DNA of 64,000 bases from Methylophaga thalassica (GTDB lineage Bacteria; Pseudomonadota; Gammaproteobacteria; Nitrosococcales; Methylophagaceae). The notes under the pieces are model-generated. The model had not been told where the DNA came from. It made no database searches and saw only the letters and a program-made list of their open reading frames with translations. Positions 8,925 to 19,100 of this stretch are shown here, piece by piece (position 1 is the first letter of the stretch; every line of letters begins with the position of its first letter). The stretch is taken from assembly GCF_030159795.1 (NCBI RefSeq), contig NZ_BSND01000006.1:1-64000 (forward strand). The letters run 5' to 3'. The position numbers and the translations under genes were made by a program.

Positions 8925-9521
8925 TCAGTTTCTCTGCAATGCTTGGCGGATGATTTGTTCGGTCGTCATACCTTCACTATCAAAGCTGCGTATCATTTTA
9001 TCGGCTTCGTTAGGTTTATAACCCAGTGCCACCAGCGCTTCAATCGCTTCGCTTTTAGCACCGGCTGTTGTCATTGGCATTTCCGAAACAATGGTATCAA
9101 TGCCCATAGCTGAGCTGACTTCTTTAAGTCGGTCACGCATTTCGACAATCAATCTTTCGGCTGTTTTTTTACCTACGCCAGGTAAACGGGTGAGACTGGC
9201 GGTATCCCCCTCCTGCACGCTACGGGCAAAAGTATCCACATCACTGCCAGAAAGAATCGTTAAGGCAAGCTTGGCACCTACCCCGTTGACTTTCAATAGA
9301 CTTCTGAAAAGTAAACGCTCACGTTCAGTCGCGAAGGCATATAAAAGCTGAGCATCCTCTCTCACCACCATATGAGTGAAAAGCATCACTTCTTCATTCA
9401 CAGCGGGTAAATTAAAGAAGGTCGACATGGGTGCTGATAACTCATAACCAACGCCATGCACATCCAGAACAAGTTCTGGTGGCTGCTTTTCAATAATGAT
9501 GCCCCGCAAACGTCCAATCAT
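8925..9521 (-). CDS. ruvA: Holliday junction binding protein RuvA
   Basis: RuvA binds four-way junctions as a tetramer and loads RuvB. The 198-aa product has an N-terminal OB fold (about 1-62), two helix-hairpin-helix motifs ([13 protein letters not shown] and [15 protein letters not shown]) and a C-terminal domain (about 150-198) that contacts RuvB. Its start overlaps the ruvC stop by 4 bases, giving a coupled ruvC-ruvA-ruvB order. Confidence 0.98.
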   Translation of the reverse strand: MIGRLRGIIIEKQPPELVLDVHGVGYELSAPMSTFFNLPAVNEEVMLFTHMVVREDAQLLYAFATERERLLFRSLLKVNGVGAKLALTILSGSDVDTFARSVQEGDTASLTRLPGVGKKTAERLIVEMRDRLKEVSSAMGIDTIVSEMPMTTAGAKSEAIEALVALGYKPNEADKMIRSFDSEGMTTEQIIRQALQRN

Positions 9522-10054
9522 CGACTATACCTTCCTCCGCGCCGAGTGGTGCGCATACCTGCTGGTAATTTACTCTGGCTACCACCAATAGCAGAGTGAT
9601 GTGCATGCGTAAGAGCGCAGGCCAAAGCATCGGCCGCATCCTCTTCGGGTGATTCAGGTAAACTCAAAATCACCGACATCATATATTGAATTTGTGCTTT
9701 ATTTGCATGGCCATTGCCGACCACGGCTTTTTTTATTTGGGTCGCCGTATATTCTGACACCGTCAATTGCTGATTTACCGCCGCACAGATAGCCGCGCCA
9801 CGGGCCTGCCCCAGTTTTAAAGCAGAATCGGCGTTTTTATGTAAAAAAACTTTTTCAATCGCCATCATATCGGGTTGATAACGTTCAATCAGATCCGTTA
9901 AACCTTCAAAAATTTGCCTTAATCTATCGGCAAACTCGCCATCACCGACCATTAAACGGCCGTTGATGACGTGTTTTATTTTTTTTCCATCAATTTCGAT
10001 AATGCCAAAACCGGTTTTTCTTGAACCAGGATCAATCCCCAGGATACGTGGCAT
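9518..10054 (-). CDS. ruvC: Holliday junction resolvase RuvC
   Basis: RuvC is the dimeric endonuclease that cuts Holliday junctions. The 178-aa protein has the RNase H-like fold with catalytic acids visible: Asp7 in ILGIDPGS, Glu near residue 67 in MAIEKVF, and the Asp pair near residue 140 in EEDAADALACA. It lies 11 bases downstream of yebC, a widespread gene pairing. Confidence 0.98.
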   Translation of the reverse strand: MPRILGIDPGSRKTGFGIIEIDGKKIKHVINGRLMVGDGEFADRLRQIFEGLTDLIERYQPDMMAIEKVFLHKNADSALKLGQARGAAICAAVNQQLTVSEYTATQIKKAVVGNGHANKAQIQYMMSVILSLPESPEEDAADALACALTHAHHSAIGGSQSKLPAGMRTTRRGGRYSR

Positions 10055-10065
10055 ACCTTATGACA

Positions 10066-10815
10066 TCAGCTATTCAGCTGAGCCATGACCTCATCAGAAA
10101 AGTCCGCGTTGGAATACACTTCCTGCACATCATCCAGATCTTCAAATGCTTCGATCATATTGATGGCTTTTTGGGCATCATCGACATCCAGACTGACGGT
10201 GGTATCAGGATGCATGGTTACCTGGGCTGATTCAGTTTCCAGCCCAGCAGCATCTAATGCATCTTTGACCGTTGAATAGTCTTCAGGCGAAGTAAACACA
10301 TCAATAGAGCCATCAGCATTGGTCACAATATCTTCAGCACCTGCTTCAAGCGCGACTTCCATCACCGCATCTTCATCAGTACCACTGGCCAGTGAAATAA
10401 TGCCTTTTTTGTTGAACAGAAAAGCGACGCAACCATCCGTTCCCATATTGCCACCGCGCTTGGTGAAAACATTACGCACAGCGGCAACAGTGCGGTTACG
10501 GTTATCGGTCATGCAGTCAACCATAATAGCCGTCCCATTAGGGCCGTAACCTTCATAACGAATTTCTTCATAGTTAACGCCTTCCAGTTCACCGGCACCG
10601 CGTTTTGTTGCACGCTCGATAACATCTTTTGTCATGTTCGCGCCGAGCGCTTTATCGATTGCAGCACGTAATCGTGGGTTTGCTGCTGGATCACTGCCGC
10701 CCATTTTGGCTGCAACAGTAATTTCACGAATCAGCTTAGTGAAGAGTTTGCCACGCTTGGCATCCTGTGCACCTTTTCTATGCTGAATATTTGCCCACTT
10801 ACTATGACCTGCCAT
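10066..10815 (-). CDS. yebC: YebC/PmpR family regulatory protein
   Basis: A 249-aa member of the YebC/TACO1 family. It starts with the hallmark [18 protein letters not shown], followed by a basic N-terminal domain and two acidic alpha/beta domains. Members have been described as DNA-binding regulators; more recent work ties the family to translation of difficult motifs. Which role holds here cannot be told from sequence. It is the first gene of the yebC-ruvCAB run. Confidence 0.95.
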   Translation of the reverse strand: MAGHSKWANIQHRKGAQDAKRGKLFTKLIREITVAAKMGGSDPAANPRLRAAIDKALGANMTKDVIERATKRGAGELEGVNYEEIRYEGYGPNGTAIMVDCMTDNRNRTVAAVRNVFTKRGGNMGTDGCVAFLFNKKGIISLASGTDEDAVMEVALEAGAEDIVTNADGSIDVFTSPEDYSTVKDALDAAGLETESAQVTMHPDTTVSLDVDDAQKAINMIEAFEDLDDVQEVYSNADFSDEVMAQLNS

Positions 10816-10876
10816 GTACTTATATACCTCTTTTGTTGCCAGCCTGAACCTCGCTGCTCAGGCGAATAGTCCTAAG

Positions 10877-11809
10877 TTATCGAACTAATGTGTTCCAGTT
10901 TTTGTATACATCACTGCGACCATAAACCTGGTCAAAATACATTGCCTGAAGTTTTTCAGTGATAGGACCACGTGTACCCTCACCAATCGGACGGTTATCC
11001 AATTCTCTGATAGGAGTGACTTCAGCCGCTGTACCTGTGAAGAAGGCTTCGTCAGCGATATACACTTCATCACGAGTGATACGTTTTTCAACGACTTTCA
11101 GGCCAATATCACGTGCCAGCGTCATGACTGTTTCACGGGTGATACCTTCCAACGCAGATGTCAGTTCAGGTGTATACAAAACCCCATCACGCACCATGAA
11201 GAAGTTTTCACCACTACCTTCACACACAAAGCCTTGTGTATCTAACAACAACGCTTCGTCATAACCGCAACTGACCGCTTCTTGCAGCGCCATCATTGAG
11301 TTCATGTAGTTACCGTTGGCTTTTGCTTTACACATAGTGATATTGACATGGTGACGCGTGAACGATGAGGTTCTGATGCGAATACCTTTTGTCATATTTT
11401 CTTCACCGAGGTAAGCACCCCAGTGCCATGCGGCAACCATCACGTGAGTGTTCAGATTATCAGCACGGATCCCCATGCCTTCTGAACCATAAAAACACAT
11501 CGGTCTGATATAAGCTGAATCCAGATTATTTTCACGAACCACAGTACGTTGAGCTTCGTTGATCGTTTCCTTATCAAATGGCATGCCCATGCCTAAAATT
11601 TTGGCACTGCGGAAAAGACGATCAGTGTGCTCCTGCATACGGAAGATAGCCGTGCCTTGTTCTGTTTTATAAGCACGCACCCCTTCGAATACGCCCATGC
11701 CGTAATGAAGAGTATGTGTCAGGACGTGGACTTTGGCCTCACGCCACGGTACTAATTCACCGTCGAGCCAGATAACGCCATCACGATCTGCCATTGTTGC
11801 TACTGCCAT
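10877..11809 (-). CDS. ilvE: Branched-chain amino acid aminotransferase IlvE
   Basis: IlvE performs the last step of valine, leucine and isoleucine synthesis, a PLP-dependent transamination with glutamate. The protein is a fold-type IV aminotransferase; the PLP lysine lies in the AKANGNYMNS segment, and GYDEALLLD, EGSGENFF and TGTAAEVTPI are typical. The ATG at 11809 gives 310 aa, the usual family size. An upstream ATG at 11863 would add 18 residues and overlap glnE, and is unlikely. It directly follows glnE on the minus strand. Confidence 0.93.
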   Translation of the reverse strand: MAVATMADRDGVIWLDGELVPWREAKVHVLTHTLHYGMGVFEGVRAYKTEQGTAIFRMQEHTDRLFRSAKILGMGMPFDKETINEAQRTVVRENNLDSAYIRPMCFYGSEGMGIRADNLNTHVMVAAWHWGAYLGEENMTKGIRIRTSSFTRHHVNITMCKAKANGNYMNSMMALQEAVSCGYDEALLLDTQGFVCEGSGENFFMVRDGVLYTPELTSALEGITRETVMTLARDIGLKVVEKRITRDEVYIADEAFFTGTAAEVTPIRELDNRPIGEGTRGPITEKLQAMYFDQVYGRSDVYKNWNTLVR

Positions 11810-11849
11810 ATGCTTTATTCCAAGTTCATTGATTAATCTGAGTCTGATT

Positions 11850-14666
11850 TCAGGCGTTATCACCTAACCAGCGCTGCCAAATCTGCACAACCTGCTGCGG
11901 AAAGTCTTGTAACTGAGTTACTGACATTAATGTGGGTCTATCCTGTAAAACACAGTGGTTGGCTTCGTTCCGATAATAACGATAGGCGTCTGCCAACATT
12001 TCCCCTTCAGCGGGTTTAAGCTTTCCGGAAGCGACTAGCGCCTCCAAAATCCTAATATTATCGGTGTAAACGAGTAATTCAGGCAAGTCCATTGACCATG
12101 CCAATACTGCATATTGCACCATAAATTCGATATCAGTGATACCACCTTTACCCTGTTTTAGATCAAATAGTTGGCTATCACTCTTATCCAGTTGCTGGCG
12201 CATTTTCGCACGCATCTCTCTAACTTGCTCCGCCAGCATCGCTTCATCGCGGGGTCTCGCCAATATATCTTGACGAACATCCGTCACTTTTTGCGCAAGT
12301 TGGCGGTCTCCAATCACGGTGCGCGCACGCACCAGCGCCTGATGTTCCCAGGTCCATGCTTCTTTTTGCTGATACTCGGTAAACCCTGATAATGGGCTGA
12401 CTAATAAGCCAGATGCACCGCTCGGCCGCAAGCGCATATCCACTTCATAAAGAATACCGCCGGGAGTCACTGTATTCAGCAGGTGAATCATGCGTTGAGC
12501 CAATCGGGTATAAAACACGATTAAATCAACTGGCCGCTCACCATCGGTCATGCCTTCCTGCTCATCATCAAAAATAAAGACAAGATCGAGATCGGAACCA
12601 TACCCAAGCTCCAGCCCACCCAACTTACCATAGGCAAGAATGGTAAAACCGCACTGCTGAGGATCATCATTATCGGTAACCGGTGGATAACCATGCTTGG
12701 CAACCAAGTGTTCCCAAGCGATTCGCCACACTTGCTCCAGAAGAAGTTCTGCGAGTTCTGTTAATTGATCACCGACCCCCATCAGAGGCAACACGCCTGT
12801 CACATCCGCGGCAGCCACGTGTAGAGTCGCAATCTGACGAAACTCACGCAGACGATTCATCAATTGCTCTAAATCATCGGCATCAACGGATGATAAAAAC
12901 TGCAGTAACTGTATTTTTAGCTCTTCTTTTTCAGGGACTTCATAAAGTGAACGAGGATCGAGCAACTCATCCAGCAACACAGGGTATTTTGCCAACTGGG
13001 TACTGATTAGAGGACTAGCAGCACAGAGCTTGACCAGTTGCGATAATGCCATCGGGTTTTCTACTAATAGCGCCATATAGGCACTGCGACGCATAATAGA
13101 TTCCATCAATGGCATTAAGCGTGGCAAACACGCATCAGCATTATCGACATTGCCTGTTGCTTGTAATAACAGCGGTAATAATTTCTCAAGCCGTTGCCTG
13201 CCGGTTTGACTCAGATTTCGGCAGATATGCAGATCAAGTAATTTATCGACAACGGCCAATATTTCGGCTGGGTCGTCGTATCCACATTGTTCGATAAATG
13301 ATAACTTTTCTTCAGGCTGGGCATTGAACAAAGAAATTTTTATCCCAGCACCATCATCACCAGCTTGTGGCGCCGTCAGCAACTGGTCAAAATGCTCTTG
13401 AATCTGTTGCCGATAGTCTTTGAGTACTGAATAAAAACTTATCCAATCTTCAAAACCCATACTTTGCGCAAGTCGGTTTCTTGATGTGTCATCACTGGGC
13501 AAAATATGGGTTTGTTGATCGGCCCAGGCTTGAATACGATGCTCTGTTCTGCGCAGAAATTCATAAGCACGTTTTAACTGGCTTACCGCATAAGTGGACA
13601 ATAATTTTCTGTCCGCTAATAAATCGAGAATGGTCAGAATAGGTCGTTGTTGCAGGGGTCGATCACGCCCGCCATAAATTAGCTGAAAAACCTGGCCAAT
13701 AAATTCAACTTCACGGATACCACCTGCGCCCAATTTGATATTGTCGTCCATGCCACGGTGATGCATTTGTCCAGCAATCATTGACTTCATTTCACGTAAT
13801 GAGTCAAACATGCCGTAGTCTAAATAACGCCGATAAACAAAGGGACGCAACATATCTGAAAGGGCTTTTTTATCGGCTTCATTGCCAGTGATAGCCCGGG
13901 CTTTAATCATGGCGTAGCGTTCCCACTCTCGCCCTTGAGTCTGGTAATACTCTTCCATCGCATCAAAACTCGAGACCAAGGCACCACTTTCGCCAAAGGG
14001 GCGTAACCGCATATCCACACGAAAGACAAAACCATCGACGGTTTGGTTATCCAGCGCCTGAATTAATTTTCGTCCTAAGCGAACAAAAAACTCACTATTA
14101 CTTAGCGGTTTTCTGCCTCCTTCGGTTTCCCCTTCTTCTGGATAAGTGAAGATAAGATCAATATCGGATGACAGATTCAGCTCTCCTGCCCCCAGCTTAC
14201 CCATCCCCAGCACAATCATCTGTTGTTCTTGACCATCAGGCCCTCGGGGCACGCCATTAATTTCAACTTGCCAGTGATATAGGATATCCAATGTCTGTTG
14301 GATACAGACATCTGCCATCGTCGAAAGATCTGCCATGGTCTCGGCTAAATCAGCCAAACCGGCCAGGTCCCGCCAGATAATGCGTACCATCATCCATTGC
14401 CGAAAATGACGTAATTTCTGATGTAACTGCTCCTCCGTTGTGACGCCTTGCAGCATGGAAGCCAGCTGCTGAGCAATCTCCTCCTGAGAAAGATTTTTTT
14501 GCAGTTGTTGTGATTCAAGCAACTGCATCAGCATCGTTTCCTGTCTCTGCCCCCAGTGATTCACATAATCACTTGCCGCTAACACTTTTGGTGCTTCATT
14601 GAGCAACTCTGGGTAAGTCTTTAAGGCATGCTGCCAAGGTTCTGGCAAAACAAATGCTGAGGACAT
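11850..14666 (-). CDS. glnE: Bifunctional glutamine synthetase adenylyltransferase/deadenylase GlnE
   Basis: GlnE switches glutamine synthetase off by adenylylation and on by removing the AMP, under PII control. The protein of about 938 aa has two nucleotidyltransferase domains. The first (deadenylase) shows LSSDIDLIFTYPEEGETEGG; the second (adenylyltransferase) shows GYGSDLDLVFIFDDE. A regulatory domain lies between. GGAG lies 5 bases upstream of the ATG at 14666; the GTG at 14672 is less well placed. It reads toward ilvE, an amino-acid nitrogen pairing. Confidence 0.97.
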   Translation of the reverse strand: MSSAFVLPEPWQHALKTYPELLNEAPKVLAASDYVNHWGQRQETMLMQLLESQQLQKNLSQEEIAQQLASMLQGVTTEEQLHQKLRHFRQWMMVRIIWRDLAGLADLAETMADLSTMADVCIQQTLDILYHWQVEINGVPRGPDGQEQQMIVLGMGKLGAGELNLSSDIDLIFTYPEEGETEGGRKPLSNSEFFVRLGRKLIQALDNQTVDGFVFRVDMRLRPFGESGALVSSFDAMEEYYQTQGREWERYAMIKARAITGNEADKKALSDMLRPFVYRRYLDYGMFDSLREMKSMIAGQMHHRGMDDNIKLGAGGIREVEFIGQVFQLIYGGRDRPLQQRPILTILDLLADRKLLSTYAVSQLKRAYEFLRRTEHRIQAWADQQTHILPSDDTSRNRLAQSMGFEDWISFYSVLKDYRQQIQEHFDQLLTAPQAGDDGAGIKISLFNAQPEEKLSFIEQCGYDDPAEILAVVDKLLDLHICRNLSQTGRQRLEKLLPLLLQATGNVDNADACLPRLMPLMESIMRRSAYMALLVENPMALSQLVKLCAASPLISTQLAKYPVLLDELLDPRSLYEVPEKEELKIQLLQFLSSVDADDLEQLMNRLREFRQIATLHVAAADVTGVLPLMGVGDQLTELAELLLEQVWRIAWEHLVAKHGYPPVTDNDDPQQCGFTILAYGKLGGLELGYGSDLDLVFIFDDEQEGMTDGERPVDLIVFYTRLAQRMIHLLNTVTPGGILYEVDMRLRPSGASGLLVSPLSGFTEYQQKEAWTWEHQALVRARTVIGDRQLAQKVTDVRQDILARPRDEAMLAEQVREMRAKMRQQLDKSDSQLFDLKQGKGGITDIEFMVQYAVLAWSMDLPELLVYTDNIRILEALVASGKLKPAEGEMLADAYRYYRNEANHCVLQDRPTLMSVTQLQDFPQQVVQIWQRWLGDNA

Positions 14667-14880
14667 AAACACTCCGGATAACGAGACAAAAAGATTACTT
14701 TACCCTAAGCTTCACTAATACCAAATGCGCTAATGAATACTTTATGGTGTTCAAGCCACATTTACCGTCATCGTAATGGTTCATTGAGGCTTATTTATAG
14801 CTCGTTGACTAAGTCACTGAACATAATCAAGCTACAAAAAGAAACGATTAACCGCATCTGATCAGTTGGAGATGTAAAGT

Positions 14881-14919
14881 ATGTATAACCATCACCCCCT
14901 AAGTTTTAAGGAAAGATAA
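14881..14919 (+). CDS. Possible 12-codon upstream ORF before the LprI-like gene
   Basis: An ATG at 14881, with GGAG about 9 bases upstream, opens a 12-residue frame (MYNHHPLSFKER). It stops at a TAA whose last base is the first base of the next gene's ATG (TAATG). Such an arrangement allows translational coupling or a leader peptide, but an ORF this short can easily arise by chance. Confidence 0.2.
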   Translation: MYNHHPLSFKER

Positions 14920-15341
14920 TGCTAAGTCGTCTACTCATAGTGTTCAGCTTGTTGATCAGCTTGCCTGTTTTTGCTCATACAGAAACTGACTGCGCATCAG
15001 CTTTTACCACACTGGAAATTAATGCGTGTCTTAATGAAGAACTTCAGCAAAAACAGGACATCATGAAACATTATCTGGCAGCAGCAAAACAACGTTATCA
15101 CGATGAAACTCAAGTCATAGAAGCGATTGAAACAGGGCAAGCCGCCTGGGAGGCTTATAAAAAAGCTTATTGTGACAGCATTTACATCATTTGGATGGAC
15201 GGCACTATTCGTGTTGCCATGTCGCTTGGCTGTCAGATAAAACTGACTGAGATAAGAACACATGAAATCTGGTCGAGCTATCTCACTTATATGGACAGTA
15301 CTCCAGCTATCATGCCTGAACCAGCATTAACGTATGAGTAA
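14919..15341 (+). CDS. Secreted LprI-like (DUF1311) protein
   Basis: A 140-aa precursor with a clear signal peptide (about 1-19, ending VFAH), so it is probably periplasmic. The mature part has the four-Cys, helical pattern of the LprI/DUF1311 family: TLEINACLNEE near the start and WEAYKKAYCD in the middle. Some family members inhibit host lysozyme; whether this one does is unknown. AAGGA lies 6 bases before the ATG. It is convergent with the cobN unit (2-base gap) and divergent from glnE. Confidence 0.75.
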   Translation: MLSRLLIVFSLLISLPVFAHTETDCASAFTTLEINACLNEELQQKQDIMKHYLAAAKQRYHDETQVIEAIETGQAAWEAYKKAYCDSIYIIWMDGTIRVAMSLGCQIKLTEIRTHEIWSSYLTYMDSTPAIMPEPALTYE

Positions 15342-15343
15342 AC

Positions 15344-15658
15344 TCATTGCCCAATCATAATGAGCTTGCCGGTTTTCGGATCGCGATAAACTTGGCCAAC
15401 AGACTCATATCCATCAGCCCCACCCTGCATTCCCTCCGGCATCTGCGGTAACTCTTTCATCGACTGTAATTCTGTCAAAGCATGATCTGCCTGACTGTTC
15501 TCTGACTGGAAATGGTCTTGTAACTGACTGCTCATTGAGATCAATGCCGCGATCAAGCCGCAGGCAAACACCAACATTAAGTCTAATAGATTGGCCATAG
15601 GGCCTAATGGCTCATCATCATTGCCATCAAAACGACTGTTGCGCCAACGTCTAGTCAT
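15344..15658 (-). CDS. DUF2149 membrane protein, ExbD-like position
   Basis: A 104-aa protein with a basic N-terminal tail, one transmembrane helix (about 22-43) and an extracytoplasmic tail. The end of the tail, with the YRDPKTGKLIMI segment, matches my recollection of DUF2149. One N-terminal helix plus a periplasmic tail is the topology of ExbD/TolR, and a polar Asp (NLLDLMLVF) sits in the helix. It overlaps the ExbB-like gene by 8 bases. Function unproved; partnership with the channel protein and the CobN-like protein is inferred from the operon. Confidence 0.75.
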   Translation of the reverse strand: MTRRWRNSRFDGNDDEPLGPMANLLDLMLVFACGLIAALISMSSQLQDHFQSENSQADHALTELQSMKELPQMPEGMQGGADGYESVGQVYRDPKTGKLIMIGQ

Positions 15659-16097
15659 GAGCTTGCTCCATTGAGGTCAACACCTCGTCATACCAGCGTC
15701 GTCTCAATCGCCCTAAAACAAAACCGATAATGCCGACAAACAAACCCAACACAGTAGTATCAAATGCCACACTCATCGCGGTGGTTAAAATACTTAATTC
15801 GCCATTACCCAAGGCTGATAAGCCGGGGCCAAGAGGAATAAGCGTTCCCATCAATCCCAGCATCGGAGCAATTCTCGCTAAAAAGTCGCTACGTTCGATA
15901 CGTTTAAACGCTAAGGTTTCAAACGCGTCAGTTTGACCAGACTGTTGCCACTTTTTTAAACCAGAAAAACGCTCGGCCAGTGCAATACCAATATCTATAA
16001 CGCTTAAGGCAGCAAACAACATCAGCGCCCAAATGACCGGTTCCAGCAAAAACCCCACTAAGTGATGCATCACACCTATCGACTGTGAACTCAACAT
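15651..16097 (-). CDS. MotA/TolQ/ExbB-type proton channel protein
   Basis: A 148-aa member of the MotA/TolQ/ExbB family, shorter than TolQ. It has a first membrane span at about 18-38, then a cytoplasmic loop with basic helices. Two spans carrying the family core follow (about 75-125): ARIAPMLGLMGTLIPLGPGL and MSVAFDTTVLGLFVGIIGF. AAGGAG precedes the ATG. It sits 3 bases after the CobN-like gene, so a proton-driven motor energising the CobN-like protein or an outer membrane step is a reasonable guess. Confidence 0.88.
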   Translation of the reverse strand: MLSSQSIGVMHHLVGFLLEPVIWALMLFAALSVIDIGIALAERFSGLKKWQQSGQTDAFETLAFKRIERSDFLARIAPMLGLMGTLIPLGPGLSALGNGELSILTTAMSVAFDTTVLGLFVGIIGFVLGRLRRRWYDEVLTSMEQAHD

Positions 16098-16100
16098 TAC

Positions 16101-19100
16101 TTACTCCTTAGCCTTCGAAATAGGTGCACGCGCCCCTTTTGCGATACCGACCAGTACCAATAACATCACCAGACCTAATAGCAAATACAGCCAGAAACGT
16201 TGTTGCTTGTTTTGTTCTTGCTGTTGTTCCTCAGATAAATTTGTTTGCTGTTGCTCAGCCTGAGTCGCTGTTTGTTCAGTGACCTCCGCAATATGGCTTG
16301 GCGCATCAGGCAAATCCGCTTCTGGCATTTTTGCGGCGTTTAACACCTCAGCTAATTGCTGCTGGTGCTCCGCGTCTAAATAATCATTCAACCAGACATA
16401 CATCGGATGTGACGGCGCAGTATGACCACTTCCCGGCAGGCCATTTGCTGCAACTAAATCGGTAAACTGCTGTGCCAGATCGTGTAAGGTCGACTCATCT
16501 GCCTGCCAAAAGCCTTTATATGCCGCGACCAGCATAATCGCCAGCATATTGCTTTTCACATGCACATTGTGGTCTTGTTCAAGGAACTCATCTAAGCCGA
16601 GATCCAGACCATCATCGACATACACACGTTTGACTTCATCCCATACCCAGCTTTTCACAATGCCGGGATTGGTCACCTGCCAGCCCCATAGATACTCTAA
16701 AAACTCACTGCCCATGGTGCGCGCGCCAGCATAACCTTCATTCATCAGAGGTTTAAGCCACTGAGGATTCAAGTAGCGGCCTCGTAATTCGCTCAACAAC
16801 ACACTTTGTAAAGGATCGACCCGTAAATCACTACTATCACTATGTGCCAGAATATAATTATTCGGCGCCTGACCACGGCTGGTTTCAATGGCTAAACTCA
16901 GTCCCCCCAGATAATCAAAGGCATCATTGTTATCCATGACGCCATACAGATTACTGCCTCGCCCCAAATATGTTTGGCCGACATGTTTTAACCGCTGTTG
17001 AAACAGGGCCTGCTGTGCCTGGCCGTCCAGCTCTGCGCCATAAGCATGGCCCATGCGATGAATATACGTTTCCGCGACTTGTTCACGATTTTCCCAAGCA
17101 CCTGAACGCTCCACCAAACGATTCACTCCCGCGCCATACGCGCCGGGAGGTGCGCCAAAAATACGGTAACTCGCTGTCAGCCCGGCTTCTTGTTCAGATA
17201 TCCCCGCTCGTAATGCCGCACTGGCATCTGCCACCCAACGAGCGGCTACTTGGTTCTGCTCCAAAGATTCGAAACCCGGCTTTTCTTTTACCTGCAAACG
17301 TTCTAGGGCAGCATCTAAAGATAATGTTAAAGCAGGATAATCACGGCGAATCAGTCCCGAAGAGGCATCCAAAGCCATTAAGACTGCCTGCTCCAACCAC
17401 ACTAACTGCGAACCATACAAATCACGAAATAAACCCGATGTGGTCAGTAACATATCCCGACGAATACGCGGCGGGTTTGAACTAAAGTCTGCTGAAGTCA
17501 GCTCTAACCGCTCCAACCCGCTAAAAATCCCACGGCTATTCCAGGTCGGTTTCACACCTAACATATCGTAGGCAAAGGCAATCATCGCGCCTTCATCACG
17601 CACCACATCCGAGGCCCATAACACTAAAGCATCACTGTCCTGTTTAGCATTAGCTGGCGACTCAGCACGGGCTTTTTCAGCTAAAGCAATGCCCACTTTG
17701 TAGCCTAACCGAGAAGGAATCAAACTATCATCCAAGGCATAGAAATTACGCCCCGTAGGTAAAGCCGATGGTGTGCGAATCGGATCATTCCCTTTACCGG
17801 GCTCGACAAAATGGCCGTCCAGCGCAGCCAGTAAAGCCGATATTTCTGCCGCCGGAGATTCCCGTAACAGTGGTTCCCAGTTTTCCGTGGTTTGTTTACC
17901 ATTATTCATCGACGTCAGCATGGTTTGAATGGCTTTTTCAGACCACTCACGACCAAACACATGCAAACCTAACGGCATGAAATCTTCTTGCAGTGTGGTC
18001 AGGTAATGGCCGATTTCATGCACCAGCAAATCGTCATCCACCTGTTCAAACGAACTTAAGCCACGCACTTCCAGCTCAGCAGACATATTGGCTGTCAGCT
18101 CATCTTCCAAATTCAACTCGGCAATCAAACGTTTCATTTCATCAATTGCACGGTCACGCATTGCACCGGCATTCACAGGCGCCGACTCATAACTTTCAAC
18201 CACCTGACGAAGCGCCAATAATTGGTCATATAGCTCTGTACTTGCCAAAGGTGGGGTGAGGTGATCAATCATCACGGCTAAACCACGGCGTTTCGCCTGA
18301 ATGCCCTCGCCAACCCCGTCCACAATGTATGGATAAATACTGGGTAAATCAGCCAGAATCGCTTGTGGATAATCATTTTCCGCCATACCCACACGATGTC
18401 GCGGTAGAAACTCATAAGTGGAATGTCGGCCTAAATGCACTAAAGCATCGGCATGAAACTCATTTCTTAGCCATTGGTAAAAGGCCATATACTGATGTGG
18501 CGGTGGAAATGATAAGTTCGCATGTAATAACTCTTCATTCAGCTCCCAGCCTCTTGGCGGTTGAGGCCCAACAAAAATATTGCCAAATTGAATACCGGGA
18601 ATCAGGATTTCATGATCAAACACCATTACATTACCCGGTGCTTCTCCCCAGCCACGTACACCTTCAATCCACTGCTGACTAATCGCCGTAATTAATTGCT
18701 CAGCCTGCTGCCAATCCATCTCGTCTGAAGGTTGCTGATAAAGGATCTGGAGCTGAGTGAGTAATTGCAAAACACGATCCCGACCAGCATGATCTGCCCC
18801 ATCCACCACATGGCGGATATCTTCCATCACTCTGGCTAATAAGTGTTTTGCAATACTGGGAGCTTTTAACGCTTTCGCTTGTTTTAAATTGGCGTGCAAT
18901 AAACCCAGCGGTCCATTGACCATTTCCTGCTGTAATGACTCCGGTAAGGTATGAAACCAGGACAGATAAGTTTGGCTATCAACAGTATTTACGACGGATG
19001 ACATGGCGGCCAGTGCTTCATGATCTTCTGGCAGGTTCACACCACGCTGCTGTAATAAGTCTAATAACTCCGCTGATGTTTTTGGCAGTTCACCCGTGTT

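Noticed and set aside
11810-11863. Longer IlvE start at 11863
   Set aside because: It would overlap glnE and add residues not found in the family; 11809 gives the normal length.
16970-17485. Plus-strand open frame opposite the CobN-like gene
   Set aside because: No recognisable motif and no ribosome-binding site; the minus strand encodes the conserved chelatase protein through the whole stretch.
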